NCBI GenBank assembly: GCA_009787035.1
Contig: WRGV01000026.1
Span: 1-10,828, forward strand
Direction of reading: 5' to 3'
From: Propionibacteriaceae bacterium
GTDB taxonomy: Bacteria > Actinomycetota > Actinomycetes > Propionibacteriales > Propionibacteriaceae
Length of the DNA: 10,828 nt
Shown: piece after piece, positions 1 to 6,175 of the stretch
Layout of the letters: each line of letters opens with the position of its first letter
Numbering within the stretch: the stretch's first letter is position 1
Notes under the pieces: generated by a model
Databases searched by the model: none
Told to the model about the DNA's origin: nothing
Seen by the model: only the letters and a program-made list of their open reading frames with translations
Program-made: the position numbers and the translations under genes

Positions 1-812
1 GCATTCGGGCCTGGATAGACCATCCAGCAGCGCTCCCAATGAGGGTTCAGTCGCGAGACCAGCACGCAGGGACGGTCCAGCGGCAGCTTGGAGCTCTGGA
101 TTGTTTCGCCATCGACCAACTCGGGCATGGCACCCGCGTCGAATGCGGGCAGTGAGTAGTGCTCGACCGGTCCGGCGGGACGAGTCTGACTACTCTCCAT
201 GGCCGCAGCGATTACCGACAGCGGCACCGCACCCCTGCTCGTCGCTGCCACCGATCGTGCCAAGTCTTCCAGGATGGCCACCTGTGTGCGGTCGGTTTCG
301 ATGAGGTCGTCGAGGGAGCCGAGGACGGCGGCGATCCGGCGCTGCTCTGGTAGGGGTGGGAACCGCACAGGTACCTCCCGCACGTCAGCGACATTGAGGT
401 GAGCCACCGTAGAGCCTGCCGAGCGGTCGGCCATCCATTGCTGAGCGTCACGGCCCAGTAGATAGCCGTGCAAGAAGCCATTATTGATCTGCGCAGTCTT
501 TACGCGGACGAGAACGGTGCGCTGACCGAGACAGGTGGGCATCTGAGGATTCACTTGCGCAACCTGCCCGACAGGGGCTTCCCGAGCGAGCACAAGGTCG
601 CCGCCTCTGAGGACGGCTCGGCGGCTCCATGATTCGAAGGTGTCGTGCGTAACCCTCTTGGCGGTGGCGTAGTTGATCCGACCGTCGATCAGGTCGGGTG
701 TCCCCACCGAGTAGGCGTATTCCTGACCGATCGGTGCTTCTGGCGCGGTCTTGTGTTCGCAGTCGACAACGTCCGCCAAATCTCCGAGCGGCGCCTCAGC
801 CCACTCACTCAT
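1..812 (-). CDS. hsdS: Type I restriction-modification specificity subunit HsdS (3' end beyond left edge)
   Basis: This is the DNA-recognition subunit of a type I restriction-modification enzyme; it binds the bipartite target and positions HsdM and HsdR. The reading frame is open from the ATG at 812 to the left edge, giving 270 complete residues. Residues 1-150 form the first target-recognition domain. They end in the typical motif GSTVAHLN (133-140) and the family signature FPPLPEQRRI (151-160), followed by the helical spacer to about 187. A second recognition domain starts near 215 (VEHYSLPAFDAGAMP, later LVSRLNP) and is cut by the window edge. The start is fixed by an 8-nt ATGAGTGA overlap with the end of hsdM, so the two are translationally coupled. 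No frameshift is visible. The recognition sequence cannot be predicted. Family membership is clear; completeness is unknown. Confidence 0.94.
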   Translation of the reverse strand, partial: MSEWAEAPLGDLADVVDCEHKTAPEAPIGQEYAYSVGTPDLIDGRINYATAKRVTHDTFESWSRRAVLRGGDLVLAREAPVGQVAQVNPQMPTCLGQRTVLVRVKTAQINNGFLHGYLLGRDAQQWMADRSAGSTVAHLNVADVREVPVRFPPLPEQRRIAAVLGSLDDLIETDRTQVAILEDLARSVAATSRGAVPLSVIAAAMESSQTRPAGPVEHYSLPAFDAGAMPELVDGETIQSSKLPLDRPCVLVSRLNPHWERCWMVYPGPN

Positions 813-2412
813 CGCCGACCACCAGGCTATTTAGCGCTGCCAGCACTTTCTCCTGGAGTTCCGCGCGCTGGGCGAAACCCTGGCGTACCTCGTCCCGAAG
901 CCGGGCGATCTTCTCGTCCAACGGTTCGCCGTCGTCCTCGACCTGCTCAGAACCCACGTACCGGCCGGGTGTCAGCACGTAACCGTTCTCCGCGATCTCG
1001 GCGGTCTTGACGACGCGGCAGAAGCCCGGCACGTCGTGATACGCCACAGCGGGATCACCCGTGCCGCGCCAGGCGTGGTACGTCCCGGCGACGCGGGCGA
1101 TGTCCTCGTCCGAAAACGTCCGCAGGGTGCGCGTTTCCATATGTCCCAAGTTGCGGGCGTCCAGAAACAGCGTCTCGCCTTGCCGGGGCCGCGTCTCGGC
1201 GCCGTTGCGCACGGCGCGCTTGTTCTTGGTCAGGAACCACAGGCACACGGGAATCTGCGTGCCGTAGAACAGCTGCGGCGGCAGGGCGACGATGCACTCG
1301 ACGACGTCCGCGCTCACCATGGCGCGTCGGATGTCCCCCTCGCCGTTCTGCTGGCTCGACAGCGACCCGTTGGCGAGCACCGTCCCGACGGTGCCGGTCG
1401 GTGCGCAGTGCCACAGGAAGTGCTGCAGCCACGCGTAGTTCGCATTCTGGACGGGCGGTGCGCCGTAGACCCAACGCGGGTCGGTGCGCAGCCGCTCCCC
1501 ACCCCACTTGGAGTCGTTGAATGGCGGGTTGGCTAGCACAAAGTCGGCCTTGAGGTCGGGGTGCGCGTCGGCATGGAACGAGTCACCCCACTGCGCGCCC
1601 AGGTTGCCCTCGATGCCGCGCACGGCCAGGTTCATCTTGGCCAGCCGCCAGGTCGTCGGGTTCGACTCCTGTCCGAAAACCGAAATGTCGTTGCGCACGC
1701 CGCCGTGTGCCGCGACGAACTTATCGGCCTGCACGAACATGCCGCCCGACCCGCACGCCGGGTCGAGCACCCGGCCGTGGTACGGCTGCAGCATCTCGAC
1801 CAGCAGCTGCACCACCGGACGCGGCGTGTAGAACTCGCCGGCCTTCTTGCCCTCGCGCCCGGCGAATTGTCCCAGGAAGTACTCGTAGACGCGCCCCAGC
1901 ACGTCCAGATCCTTGAATTCGGACGAGGCGAGATCCTGCCGGCTGAACGTGTCGATCAGCCCGCCGATGGCCTCCGGCACAAGTTCGCGCTGCGTGTAGT
2001 TCTTCGGCAGCACCCCGCGCAGCGTCGGGTTCTCGCGCTCGATGGCCTCCATCGCGTCGTCCACCCGCTTGCCGATGTCGGGCAGCTTCGCGGCCGCGCG
2101 CAGATCTTCCCAGCGGTGATGCTCCGGCACCCAGAACACGCCCTCGGCGGTGTATTCGTTGCGGTCCTCCAGCACCGAGCGTTTCGCCTCGTCGGTGGGC
2201 ATGAAGTAGTCGGACGACGACGGGTCGTTCACCAGCCGCGCCAGTTCGTCGCGGCGCACGGTGAACGTGTCCGACACGTACTTCAAGAAGATCAGCCCGA
2301 GCACCACGTGCTTGTAGCTGGCCGAATCCATCTTGCCGCGCAGCTCGTCCGCGGCGTCCCACAGCGCGGCCTCCAGCGGCTTGGGTGTCTGCGGCTTGGT
2401 CTTCCTTGGCAC
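805..2412 (-). CDS. hsdM: Type I restriction-modification DNA methyltransferase subunit HsdM
   Basis: HsdM is the N6-adenine methyltransferase of the type I complex; with HsdS it methylates host sites using S-adenosylmethionine. The 535-aa product has an N-terminal HsdM_N helical domain (about 14-160), then GEFYTPRPV (192-200). The SAM-binding motif is VLDPACGSGGMF (about 215-226), and the catalytic motif IV is NPPF (295-298). A charged C-terminal helix (about 495-525) is the usual contact to HsdS. Length is normal for the family. I chose the GTG at 2412 because an AAGGAG Shine-Dalgarno sequence lies 4 nt upstream (2417-2422 on the plus strand). The frame stays open to an ATG at 2487, but those extra 25 residues do not resemble HsdM. 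Transcription runs towards hsdS and starts in the gap shared with the toxin-antitoxin operon. Confidence 0.97.
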   Translation of the reverse strand: MPRKTKPQTPKPLEAALWDAADELRGKMDSASYKHVVLGLIFLKYVSDTFTVRRDELARLVNDPSSSDYFMPTDEAKRSVLEDRNEYTAEGVFWVPEHHRWEDLRAAAKLPDIGKRVDDAMEAIERENPTLRGVLPKNYTQRELVPEAIGGLIDTFSRQDLASSEFKDLDVLGRVYEYFLGQFAGREGKKAGEFYTPRPVVQLLVEMLQPYHGRVLDPACGSGGMFVQADKFVAAHGGVRNDISVFGQESNPTTWRLAKMNLAVRGIEGNLGAQWGDSFHADAHPDLKADFVLANPPFNDSKWGGERLRTDPRWVYGAPPVQNANYAWLQHFLWHCAPTGTVGTVLANGSLSSQQNGEGDIRRAMVSADVVECIVALPPQLFYGTQIPVCLWFLTKNKRAVRNGAETRPRQGETLFLDARNLGHMETRTLRTFSDEDIARVAGTYHAWRGTGDPAVAYHDVPGFCRVVKTAEIAENGYVLTPGRYVGSEQVEDDGEPLDEKIARLRDEVRQGFAQRAELQEKVLAALNSLVVGDE

Positions 2413-2452
2413 AGCGCTCCTTCGCTCGGATCCAGTGACGATTGTTCCATCC

Positions 2453-2481
2453 CGGTGGCATCTGGCGTACGCGAGCCACCG
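2453..2481. promoter_or_regulatory. Nested palindrome in the hsdM / antitoxin divergent promoter region
   Basis: The 116-bp gap 2413-2528 separates hsdM (minus) from the antitoxin gene (plus). It contains 7-bp inverted arms CGGTGGC (2453-2459) and GCCACCG (2475-2481), with a perfect 8-bp palindrome GCGTACGC (2465-2472) between them. On the minus strand TTGGCG (2492-2487) lies 17 nt from TACGCC (2469-2464), a weak -35/-10 pair for hsdM that the palindrome would cover. An operator bound by the neighbouring helix-turn-helix protein is an inference. Confidence 0.4.
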
Positions 2482-2528
2482 TCTCACGCCAATTTTCGTT
2501 TTGGCCGTTTCCGTGACAGGATCGCCGC

Positions 2529-3047
2529 ATGAGCATGACGACAGTGGATCGCACCCAAGAGACGGTGCTGCCTCCCAGCGATCCGAGCCTCATCAAAGAT
2601 ATCGAAACGTTCCTGGCCGCTCATGGGCATGCTCGCATTATCGCGCCGGACGGCACGAGCACAGCCATTCCGGACGAGGTCTACGGTGTGTTGCAGCTGG
2701 TGGCCCAGGCGATGTCGCGAGGATCTGCGGTGACGGTCGCGCCGGTGTCCATGAAGCTGACGACGAGCCAAGCGGCTGACATCCTGGGCGTTTCTCGGCC
2801 GACGCTCGTGCGGCTCCTTGAAGACGGTGCCATTCCGTATGAGCAGCCGCGTCGGCACCGTCTGCTCCGTTTGGATGATGTGCTGTCCTACAAGCAGAGC
2901 CGAGGCGACCACCGCCGCGAGATCCTGGCCGAGGTGACAAGGCAGGCGGTTGCCGACGGACTCTACGACGACGATACGTTTGACATGTACGTGGACGCGC
3001 TGGATGAGGCCAGGCACACCGAGGCTGGGCACGCGCGGGAACCGTGA
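2529..3047 (+). CDS. Excisionase-type helix-turn-helix protein, probable antitoxin of the PIN toxin
   Basis: A 172-aa DNA-binding protein. Residues about 76-122 form a MerR/excisionase-family winged helix-turn-helix domain: KLTTSQAADILGVSRPTLVR (76-95), then a wing and the LRLDDVLSYK helix (113-122). The N-terminal part (1-72) is helical and unassigned. The acidic tail (about 146-161) is the kind of segment that could contact a basic toxin. The gene is directly followed by a PIN nuclease gene with an overlapping start, the usual order antitoxin then toxin. In such pairs the antitoxin binds the nuclease and represses its own operon; here that role is inferred from gene order and domain type. 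The ATG at 2529 has AGGA at 2518-2521, 7 nt upstream. ATG codon 3 is an alternative start. Confidence 0.86.
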   Translation: MSMTTVDRTQETVLPPSDPSLIKDIETFLAAHGHARIIAPDGTSTAIPDEVYGVLQLVAQAMSRGSAVTVAPVSMKLTTSQAADILGVSRPTLVRLLEDGAIPYEQPRRHRLLRLDDVLSYKQSRGDHRREILAEVTRQAVADGLYDDDTFDMYVDALDEARHTEAGHAREP

Positions 3048-3643
3048 TGTTCTCCGCCTTCCTCGACGCGAACGTCCTGGTGCCGGTCACGTTGACCGAC
3101 ACCATTCTCCGCTGCGCTGAACGAGACGTTTTCAAGCCGTTGTGGTCGGAGCAGGTGTTTCGCGAGGCACAACAGGCGATCCGCAGGGTCAGACCTGAGC
3201 TTTCGCCTGCCCGCGTCAGCTATCGATTCGACTGCATGACCGACTCGTTCCCATCGGCGTGTGTCACAGGCTATGAAGGGCTCATGGATGGGGTGGCACT
3301 GCCAGACCCTGCGGACCGTCACGTCGTCGCGGCGGCCATGAGGTCAGGGGCAGATCTGATCGTCACCCGGAACCTCAAGGACTTCCCTGAGGCCCAGTTG
3401 GTGTCGGTCGGGCTTGAAGCCGTGGATCCGGACTGTTTCTTGCAGGACATGCTCGATCTCGACCCGAAGGCCGTTCACTGGGCTGTGGCTAGTCAGGCTC
3501 TGGATGCGGGCAGTCCTCCGCGAACCGAGAGTGACATTCTGGCCGCACTGAGCCGGATCGGGCTCGTTGGTTTCGCTGCCGACTATCGGATGCGCTTCCT
3601 CACCCCCGCTGAGCAGCCCGATCCACGAACCGCTCAGCATTGA
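3044..3643 (+). CDS. PIN-domain (PIN_3 type) ribonuclease, probable toxin
   Basis: A 199-aa protein of the PIN_3 family, metal-dependent ribonucleases that are often toxins of type II toxin-antitoxin systems. Visible family features are FLDANVLV (6-13, first acidic residue D8), the conserved WSEQVFREA (34-42, E41), PDPADRHVVAAA (87-98, acidic D88 and D91), and VTRNLKDFP (107-115, D113). These supply the expected acidic metal site. A C-terminal extension (about 130-199) is typical of this subfamily. The start is a GTG at 3044 in a GTGA overlap with the antitoxin stop; the ATG at 3047 (TGATG) is equally possible. Either way translation is coupled to the antitoxin. The 3' end overlaps the convergent thioesterase gene by 44 nt. 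The toxin role rests on family and context; RNA target unknown. Confidence 0.88.
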   Translation: MMFSAFLDANVLVPVTLTDTILRCAERDVFKPLWSEQVFREAQQAIRRVRPELSPARVSYRFDCMTDSFPSACVTGYEGLMDGVALPDPADRHVVAAAMRSGADLIVTRNLKDFPEAQLVSVGLEAVDPDCFLQDMLDLDPKAVHWAVASQALDAGSPPRTESDILAALSRIGLVGFAADYRMRFLTPAEQPDPRTAQH

Positions 3644-4040
3644 CGACGACGCGGGTATGGACGCCGCGCCCGACCAGTCCGGCGCTGTCGGCGGCGCTGA
3701 CCTCGAAGTCGATCTGTCGCCCGGACACGGCGGTGACCGTGGCCGTGGCCGTCACCGAACCACCGACCGGGGTGGCAGCGGTGTGTTCGAGGTCGATGCG
3801 CGTGCCCACCGACGTACATCCCTCGCCCAACGCCCCAGCCAGGCACAGACACGCCGCCTGTTCGCACAACCCGATCAGCACGGGGGTCGCCAACACCGGC
3901 AGGTCTCCGCTGCCGACCGCCTGTGCCGTGTCGGACGGCGTCACGGTCGCCGTCACGCTGGCCGTTACGCCGACGGCGAGATCGGTTCCCGGGGCGTGGG
4001 GACGCCGTCCGTCGCCCGCCGTGTGCTCGTTGTCGCCCAT
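3600..4040 (-). CDS. FlK-like hotdog-fold acyl-CoA thioesterase
   Basis: A 146-aa single hotdog-domain protein of the family that includes the fluoroacetyl-CoA thioesterase FlK. The catalytic residues described for FlK (Thr42, Glu50, His76) match T52, E60 and H86 here with a constant offset of 10, in LPVLATPVLIGLCEQ (47-61) and RIDLEHTAATPVG (81-93). The C-terminal strand VVVNAERFVDRA is also typical. It probably hydrolyses a short acyl-CoA; the substrate cannot be read from sequence, and the FlK match does not show use of fluoroacetate. I chose the ATG at 4040 because a purine-rich GGGAGAGGGG lies just upstream; the frame extends to 4088 without family similarity. It is divergent from the MFS exporter gene and overlaps the convergent PIN toxin gene by 44 nt. 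Confidence 0.87.
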   Translation of the reverse strand: MGDNEHTAGDGRRPHAPGTDLAVGVTASVTATVTPSDTAQAVGSGDLPVLATPVLIGLCEQAACLCLAGALGEGCTSVGTRIDLEHTAATPVGGSVTATATVTAVSGRQIDFEVSAADSAGLVGRGVHTRVVVNAERFVDRAAQRG

Positions 4041-4054
4041 GTGTGCCCCTCTCC

Positions 4055-4079
4055 CGGGGTCGTCCGAACAACGACCCCG
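4055..4079 (-). promoter_or_regulatory. 9-bp perfect hairpin in the thioesterase leader
   Basis: Arms CGGGGTCGT (4055-4063) and ACGACCCCG (4071-4079) pair perfectly around a 7-nt loop. In the thioesterase transcript the hairpin ends right next to the Shine-Dalgarno sequence, so it may affect ribosome access. As DNA it could be a repressor operator in the divergent thioesterase/MFS gap. No T-run follows on either strand, so a terminator is unlikely. Confidence 0.45.
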
Positions 4080-4097
4080 CCGGGTCAAGCCCCTTGT

Positions 4098-4238
4098 TCA
4101 CAGCGTATAATAGTCATCAGGTGTTGGGTTGTTGAGCGCGCGAATCACCATTGCGGCGAGTCTGCCCCCTGGTCCTGGATCGGCGTAATACGGATTCTGC
4201 GCGATGATCCGACCGGACACCACACGCAGAGCAACCAT
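4098..4238 (-). CDS. Possible 46-aa small protein upstream of the thioesterase gene
   Basis: A short open frame runs from an ATG at 4238 to a TGA at 4098-4100, ending 57 bp before the thioesterase start. The product contains RIIAQNPYYADPGPGG and ends NNPTPDDYYTL. The composition is more protein-like than the opposite strand, but G/C at third codon positions is only about half, unlike neighbouring genes. No Shine-Dalgarno sequence is visible. If real, its 3' end would cover the TATTATA element, and the gene would head a small operon with the thioesterase. I do not recognise the protein, and it may be chance. Confidence 0.2.
   Translation of the reverse strand: MVALRVVSGRIIAQNPYYADPGPGGRLAAMVIRALNNPTPDDYYTL
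4106..4112. promoter_or_regulatory. Bidirectional -10 element between the thioesterase and MFS genes
   Basis: TATAATA reads as TATAAT on the plus strand (4106-4111) and as TATTAT on the minus strand (4111-4106). It is the best sigma-A -10 match in the gap. Plus-strand initiation near 4118 would give the MFS gene a leader of about 150 nt containing a short ORF. Minus-strand initiation near 4099 would give the thioesterase gene a leader of about 58 nt containing the hairpin. I see no good -35 hexamer in either direction. Confidence 0.45.
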
Positions 4239-4266
4239 GAACAAAAGAATGTCGATAAAACGCTGA
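4237..4266 (+). CDS. Nine-codon upstream ORF before the MFS exporter gene
   Basis: The ORF encodes MNKRMSIKR and stops 2 nt before the chosen MFS start. It uses AGA, ATA and AAA, codons expected to be rare in a genome this GC-rich, within an A-rich island (4237-4271). The MFS start has no Shine-Dalgarno sequence of its own, so coupling to this ORF is possible. Its own ribosome site is weak (CAGAG at 4227-4231). A regulatory leader-peptide role is inference. Confidence 0.3.
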   Translation: MNKRMSIKR

Positions 4267-4268
4267 AT

Positions 4269-6053
4269 ATGACACAGACGATGACGCACACAGAACCAAC
4301 CGGTCAGACCGGCGCCGAACAGTCGGCCAGTCAACCCACCACCCCGGTGAAGCGCAAGGGCGTCGACTACAAGTGGATCGCACTGTCGAACACGACGCTG
4401 GGCGTTCTGTTGTCGGCGACGACCAGCAATATCATGCTGATCTCGCTGCCGGCGATCTTCCGCGGGATGAACGTGAATCCGCTGTCGTCGGGCGGTGTGA
4501 ACTACATGCTGTGGATGCTCATGGGCTTCACGGTCGTCACCGCGACGCTGCAGGTCACGTTCGGCCGCCTGTCCGACATGTTCGGACGAGTCCGGCTCTA
4601 CAATCTGGGTTTCGCCGTTTTTACGGTGGCGTCCATTCTGCTGTATTTCACCCCTGATTTCGTGCCATCGGGCGGTGGCAGCACGGGCCTGACGTTGCTC
4701 ATCATTTTCCGCCTGCTGCAGGGCGTGGGTGCGGGCTTCCTGTTCGCCAACAGCATGGCGATCATCACGGACGCTTTCCGCGCCACCGAGCGTGGCATGG
4801 CGCTGGGCCTCAACCAGGTCGCCAGCATCGGCGGCACGCTGCTGGGCCTCATCCTCGGCGGCATTCTGTCGGCCATCGACTACCGTCTGGTCTTCCTGGT
4901 GAGCGTGCCGATCGGCCTGTTCGGCACGGTGTGGGCGTACGTCAAGCTGAAGGAGCAATCCAAGCCTGACAGGGGGCAACGCATCGACTGGCTGGGCAAC
5001 GCGACGTTCGCGATCGGCCTGACGATCCTGCTGCTGGGCCTGACGACGGCCATCCAGCCGTACGGCGGCTCGACGATGGGCTGGAGCAACCCGCTCGTGC
5101 TCACCGGCATCTTCGGCGGCATCGTGCTGCTGATCGCCTTCGCGATCATCGAACTGCGCGTCGATCAACCGATGTTCCATCTGCGGCTTTTCCGCATCCG
5201 CGCCTTCGCCTGCGGCAATATCAGCCTGTTCCTGTCGTCGATCGCCCGCGGCGGCCTGCAATTCATTCTGGTCATCTGGCTGCAGGGCATCTGGCTGCCG
5301 CTGCACGGCTACAGCTTCGAATCGACGCCGCTGTGGGCGGGCATCTACATGTTGCCGATGTCGGCCGGATTCTTCGTCGCCGGCCCGGTGTGCGGACGCC
5401 TTTCCGACCGCTACGGCGCCCGCTGGTTTGCCACCGGCGGCATGGTTCTATCGGCCATCGGATTCCTCGCCTTGAACCTGTTGCCGTTTGACTTCAAGTT
5501 CGTCGGATTCTTCTTCATCCTGTTGATCCTGGGCCTGGGCATGGGAATGTTCGCCGCCCCCAACAGCAGCGCAATCATGAACTCGGTGCCCAATGCCGAC
5601 CGCGGCGCGTCGTCCGGAATGCGCTCGACATTCCAAAATGCCGGCATGTCGCTATCCATGGGCCTTTATTTCACGATTCTGATCATCGGCATGTCGCACC
5701 ATCTGCCGTCGGTGCTGCAAGGCGGACTGCTCAATGCCGGCGTCCCGGCCGTCCAGGCCGACCAAATCGCGCACATGTCGCCAACCGCCGCCCTGTTCGC
5801 CGCATTCCTGGGCTACAACCCGATGAAGACGCTGATTCCCGACAATGTGATGAGCGCCCTGCCGCAGGCGACACAGCACACGCTGCTGTCCAACTCGTTC
5901 TTCCCGGACGCGATCGCCCCGGCCGTCATGTCCAGCCTGCACATCGCCTTCTGGATCAGCGTCGGTCTGTCGGTCATCGCCGCGGTCGTGTCGTTCATGC
6001 GCGGCGGCCGTTACGTCTACAGCGAAGACAAGTCGCACGCCCACAAGCACTGA
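4269..6053 (+). CDS. DHA2-type MFS exporter with 14 predicted membrane helices
   Basis: A 594-aa major facilitator of the drug:H+ antiporter-2 class, proton-driven exporters of the cytoplasmic membrane. After a polar 35-residue N-terminus, helix 1 lies at about 37-64. The family's loop motif A is present as GRLSDMFGRVRL (99-110) and again in the second half as GRLSDRYGARW (376-386). Motif-C-like helix 5 is at 180-200 (LNQVASIGGTLLGLILGG). The DHA2 segment PNSSAIMNSVPNADRGASSG (431-450) is clear. A larger loop (about 480-550) precedes the last helix, and the tail is His-rich. Substrate unknown. I chose the ATG at 4269; the ATG at 4281 is an alternative, and neither has a Shine-Dalgarno sequence. 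The frame is open far upstream, but that part is not protein-like. It is divergent from the thioesterase gene. Confidence 0.95.
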   Translation: MTQTMTHTEPTGQTGAEQSASQPTTPVKRKGVDYKWIALSNTTLGVLLSATTSNIMLISLPAIFRGMNVNPLSSGGVNYMLWMLMGFTVVTATLQVTFGRLSDMFGRVRLYNLGFAVFTVASILLYFTPDFVPSGGGSTGLTLLIIFRLLQGVGAGFLFANSMAIITDAFRATERGMALGLNQVASIGGTLLGLILGGILSAIDYRLVFLVSVPIGLFGTVWAYVKLKEQSKPDRGQRIDWLGNATFAIGLTILLLGLTTAIQPYGGSTMGWSNPLVLTGIFGGIVLLIAFAIIELRVDQPMFHLRLFRIRAFACGNISLFLSSIARGGLQFILVIWLQGIWLPLHGYSFESTPLWAGIYMLPMSAGFFVAGPVCGRLSDRYGARWFATGGMVLSAIGFLALNLLPFDFKFVGFFFILLILGLGMGMFAAPNSSAIMNSVPNADRGASSGMRSTFQNAGMSLSMGLYFTILIIGMSHHLPSVLQGGLLNAGVPAVQADQIAHMSPTAALFAAFLGYNPMKTLIPDNVMSALPQATQHTLLSNSFFPDAIAPAVMSSLHIAFWISVGLSVIAAVVSFMRGGRYVYSEDKSHAHKH

Positions 6054-6060
6054 CCGAACA

Positions 6061-6110
6061 GTCCGGACGCCCGTGCGGACGGACGACGCGCCGACGCCCG
6101 CGGTGGCGTT
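6061..6110 (+). terminator. Weak hairpins after the MFS gene, possible terminator
   Basis: Just after the MFS stop there are two short inverted repeats: GTCCG/CGGAC (6061-6065 with 6076-6080) and ACGCC/GGCGT (6094-6098 with 6105-6109, followed by TT). Neither has a proper T-run. They may help end the exporter transcript, but the call is weak. The rest of 6054-6175 shows nothing except the promoter hexamer described separately. Confidence 0.22.
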
Positions 6111-6161
6111 CCAGCCCCGCTGTCAGCAGCGAATGCCCGGATGTGCGGCGAAGCCGGGTGG

Positions 6162-6167
6162 TAGCAT
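6162..6167 (+). promoter_or_regulatory. -10 hexamer for a leaderless start of the repeat-rich surface protein gene
   Basis: TAGCAT lies 8 nt before the ATG at 6176. There is no Shine-Dalgarno sequence in between, so transcription would begin at or within a base or two of the start codon. Confidence 0.4.
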
Positions 6168-6175
6168 CCTGAGCT

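Noticed and set aside
1561..2532. Plus-strand open frame of 323 codons opposite hsdM
   Set aside because: Antisense to a clear methyltransferase; His/Arg/Val-rich and without domains.
3567..4268. Upstream extension of the MFS reading frame
   Set aside because: 234 in-frame codons precede the chosen start but cross the thioesterase gene antisense and the promoter gap; no similarity to MFS N-termini.
4098..5306. Long minus-strand open frame of 402 codons under the MFS gene
   Set aside because: Mirror of the GC-rich codon pattern of the exporter; product rich in Gln/Arg/Asp without any domain. Only its last 46 codons lie outside the exporter gene and were considered separately.
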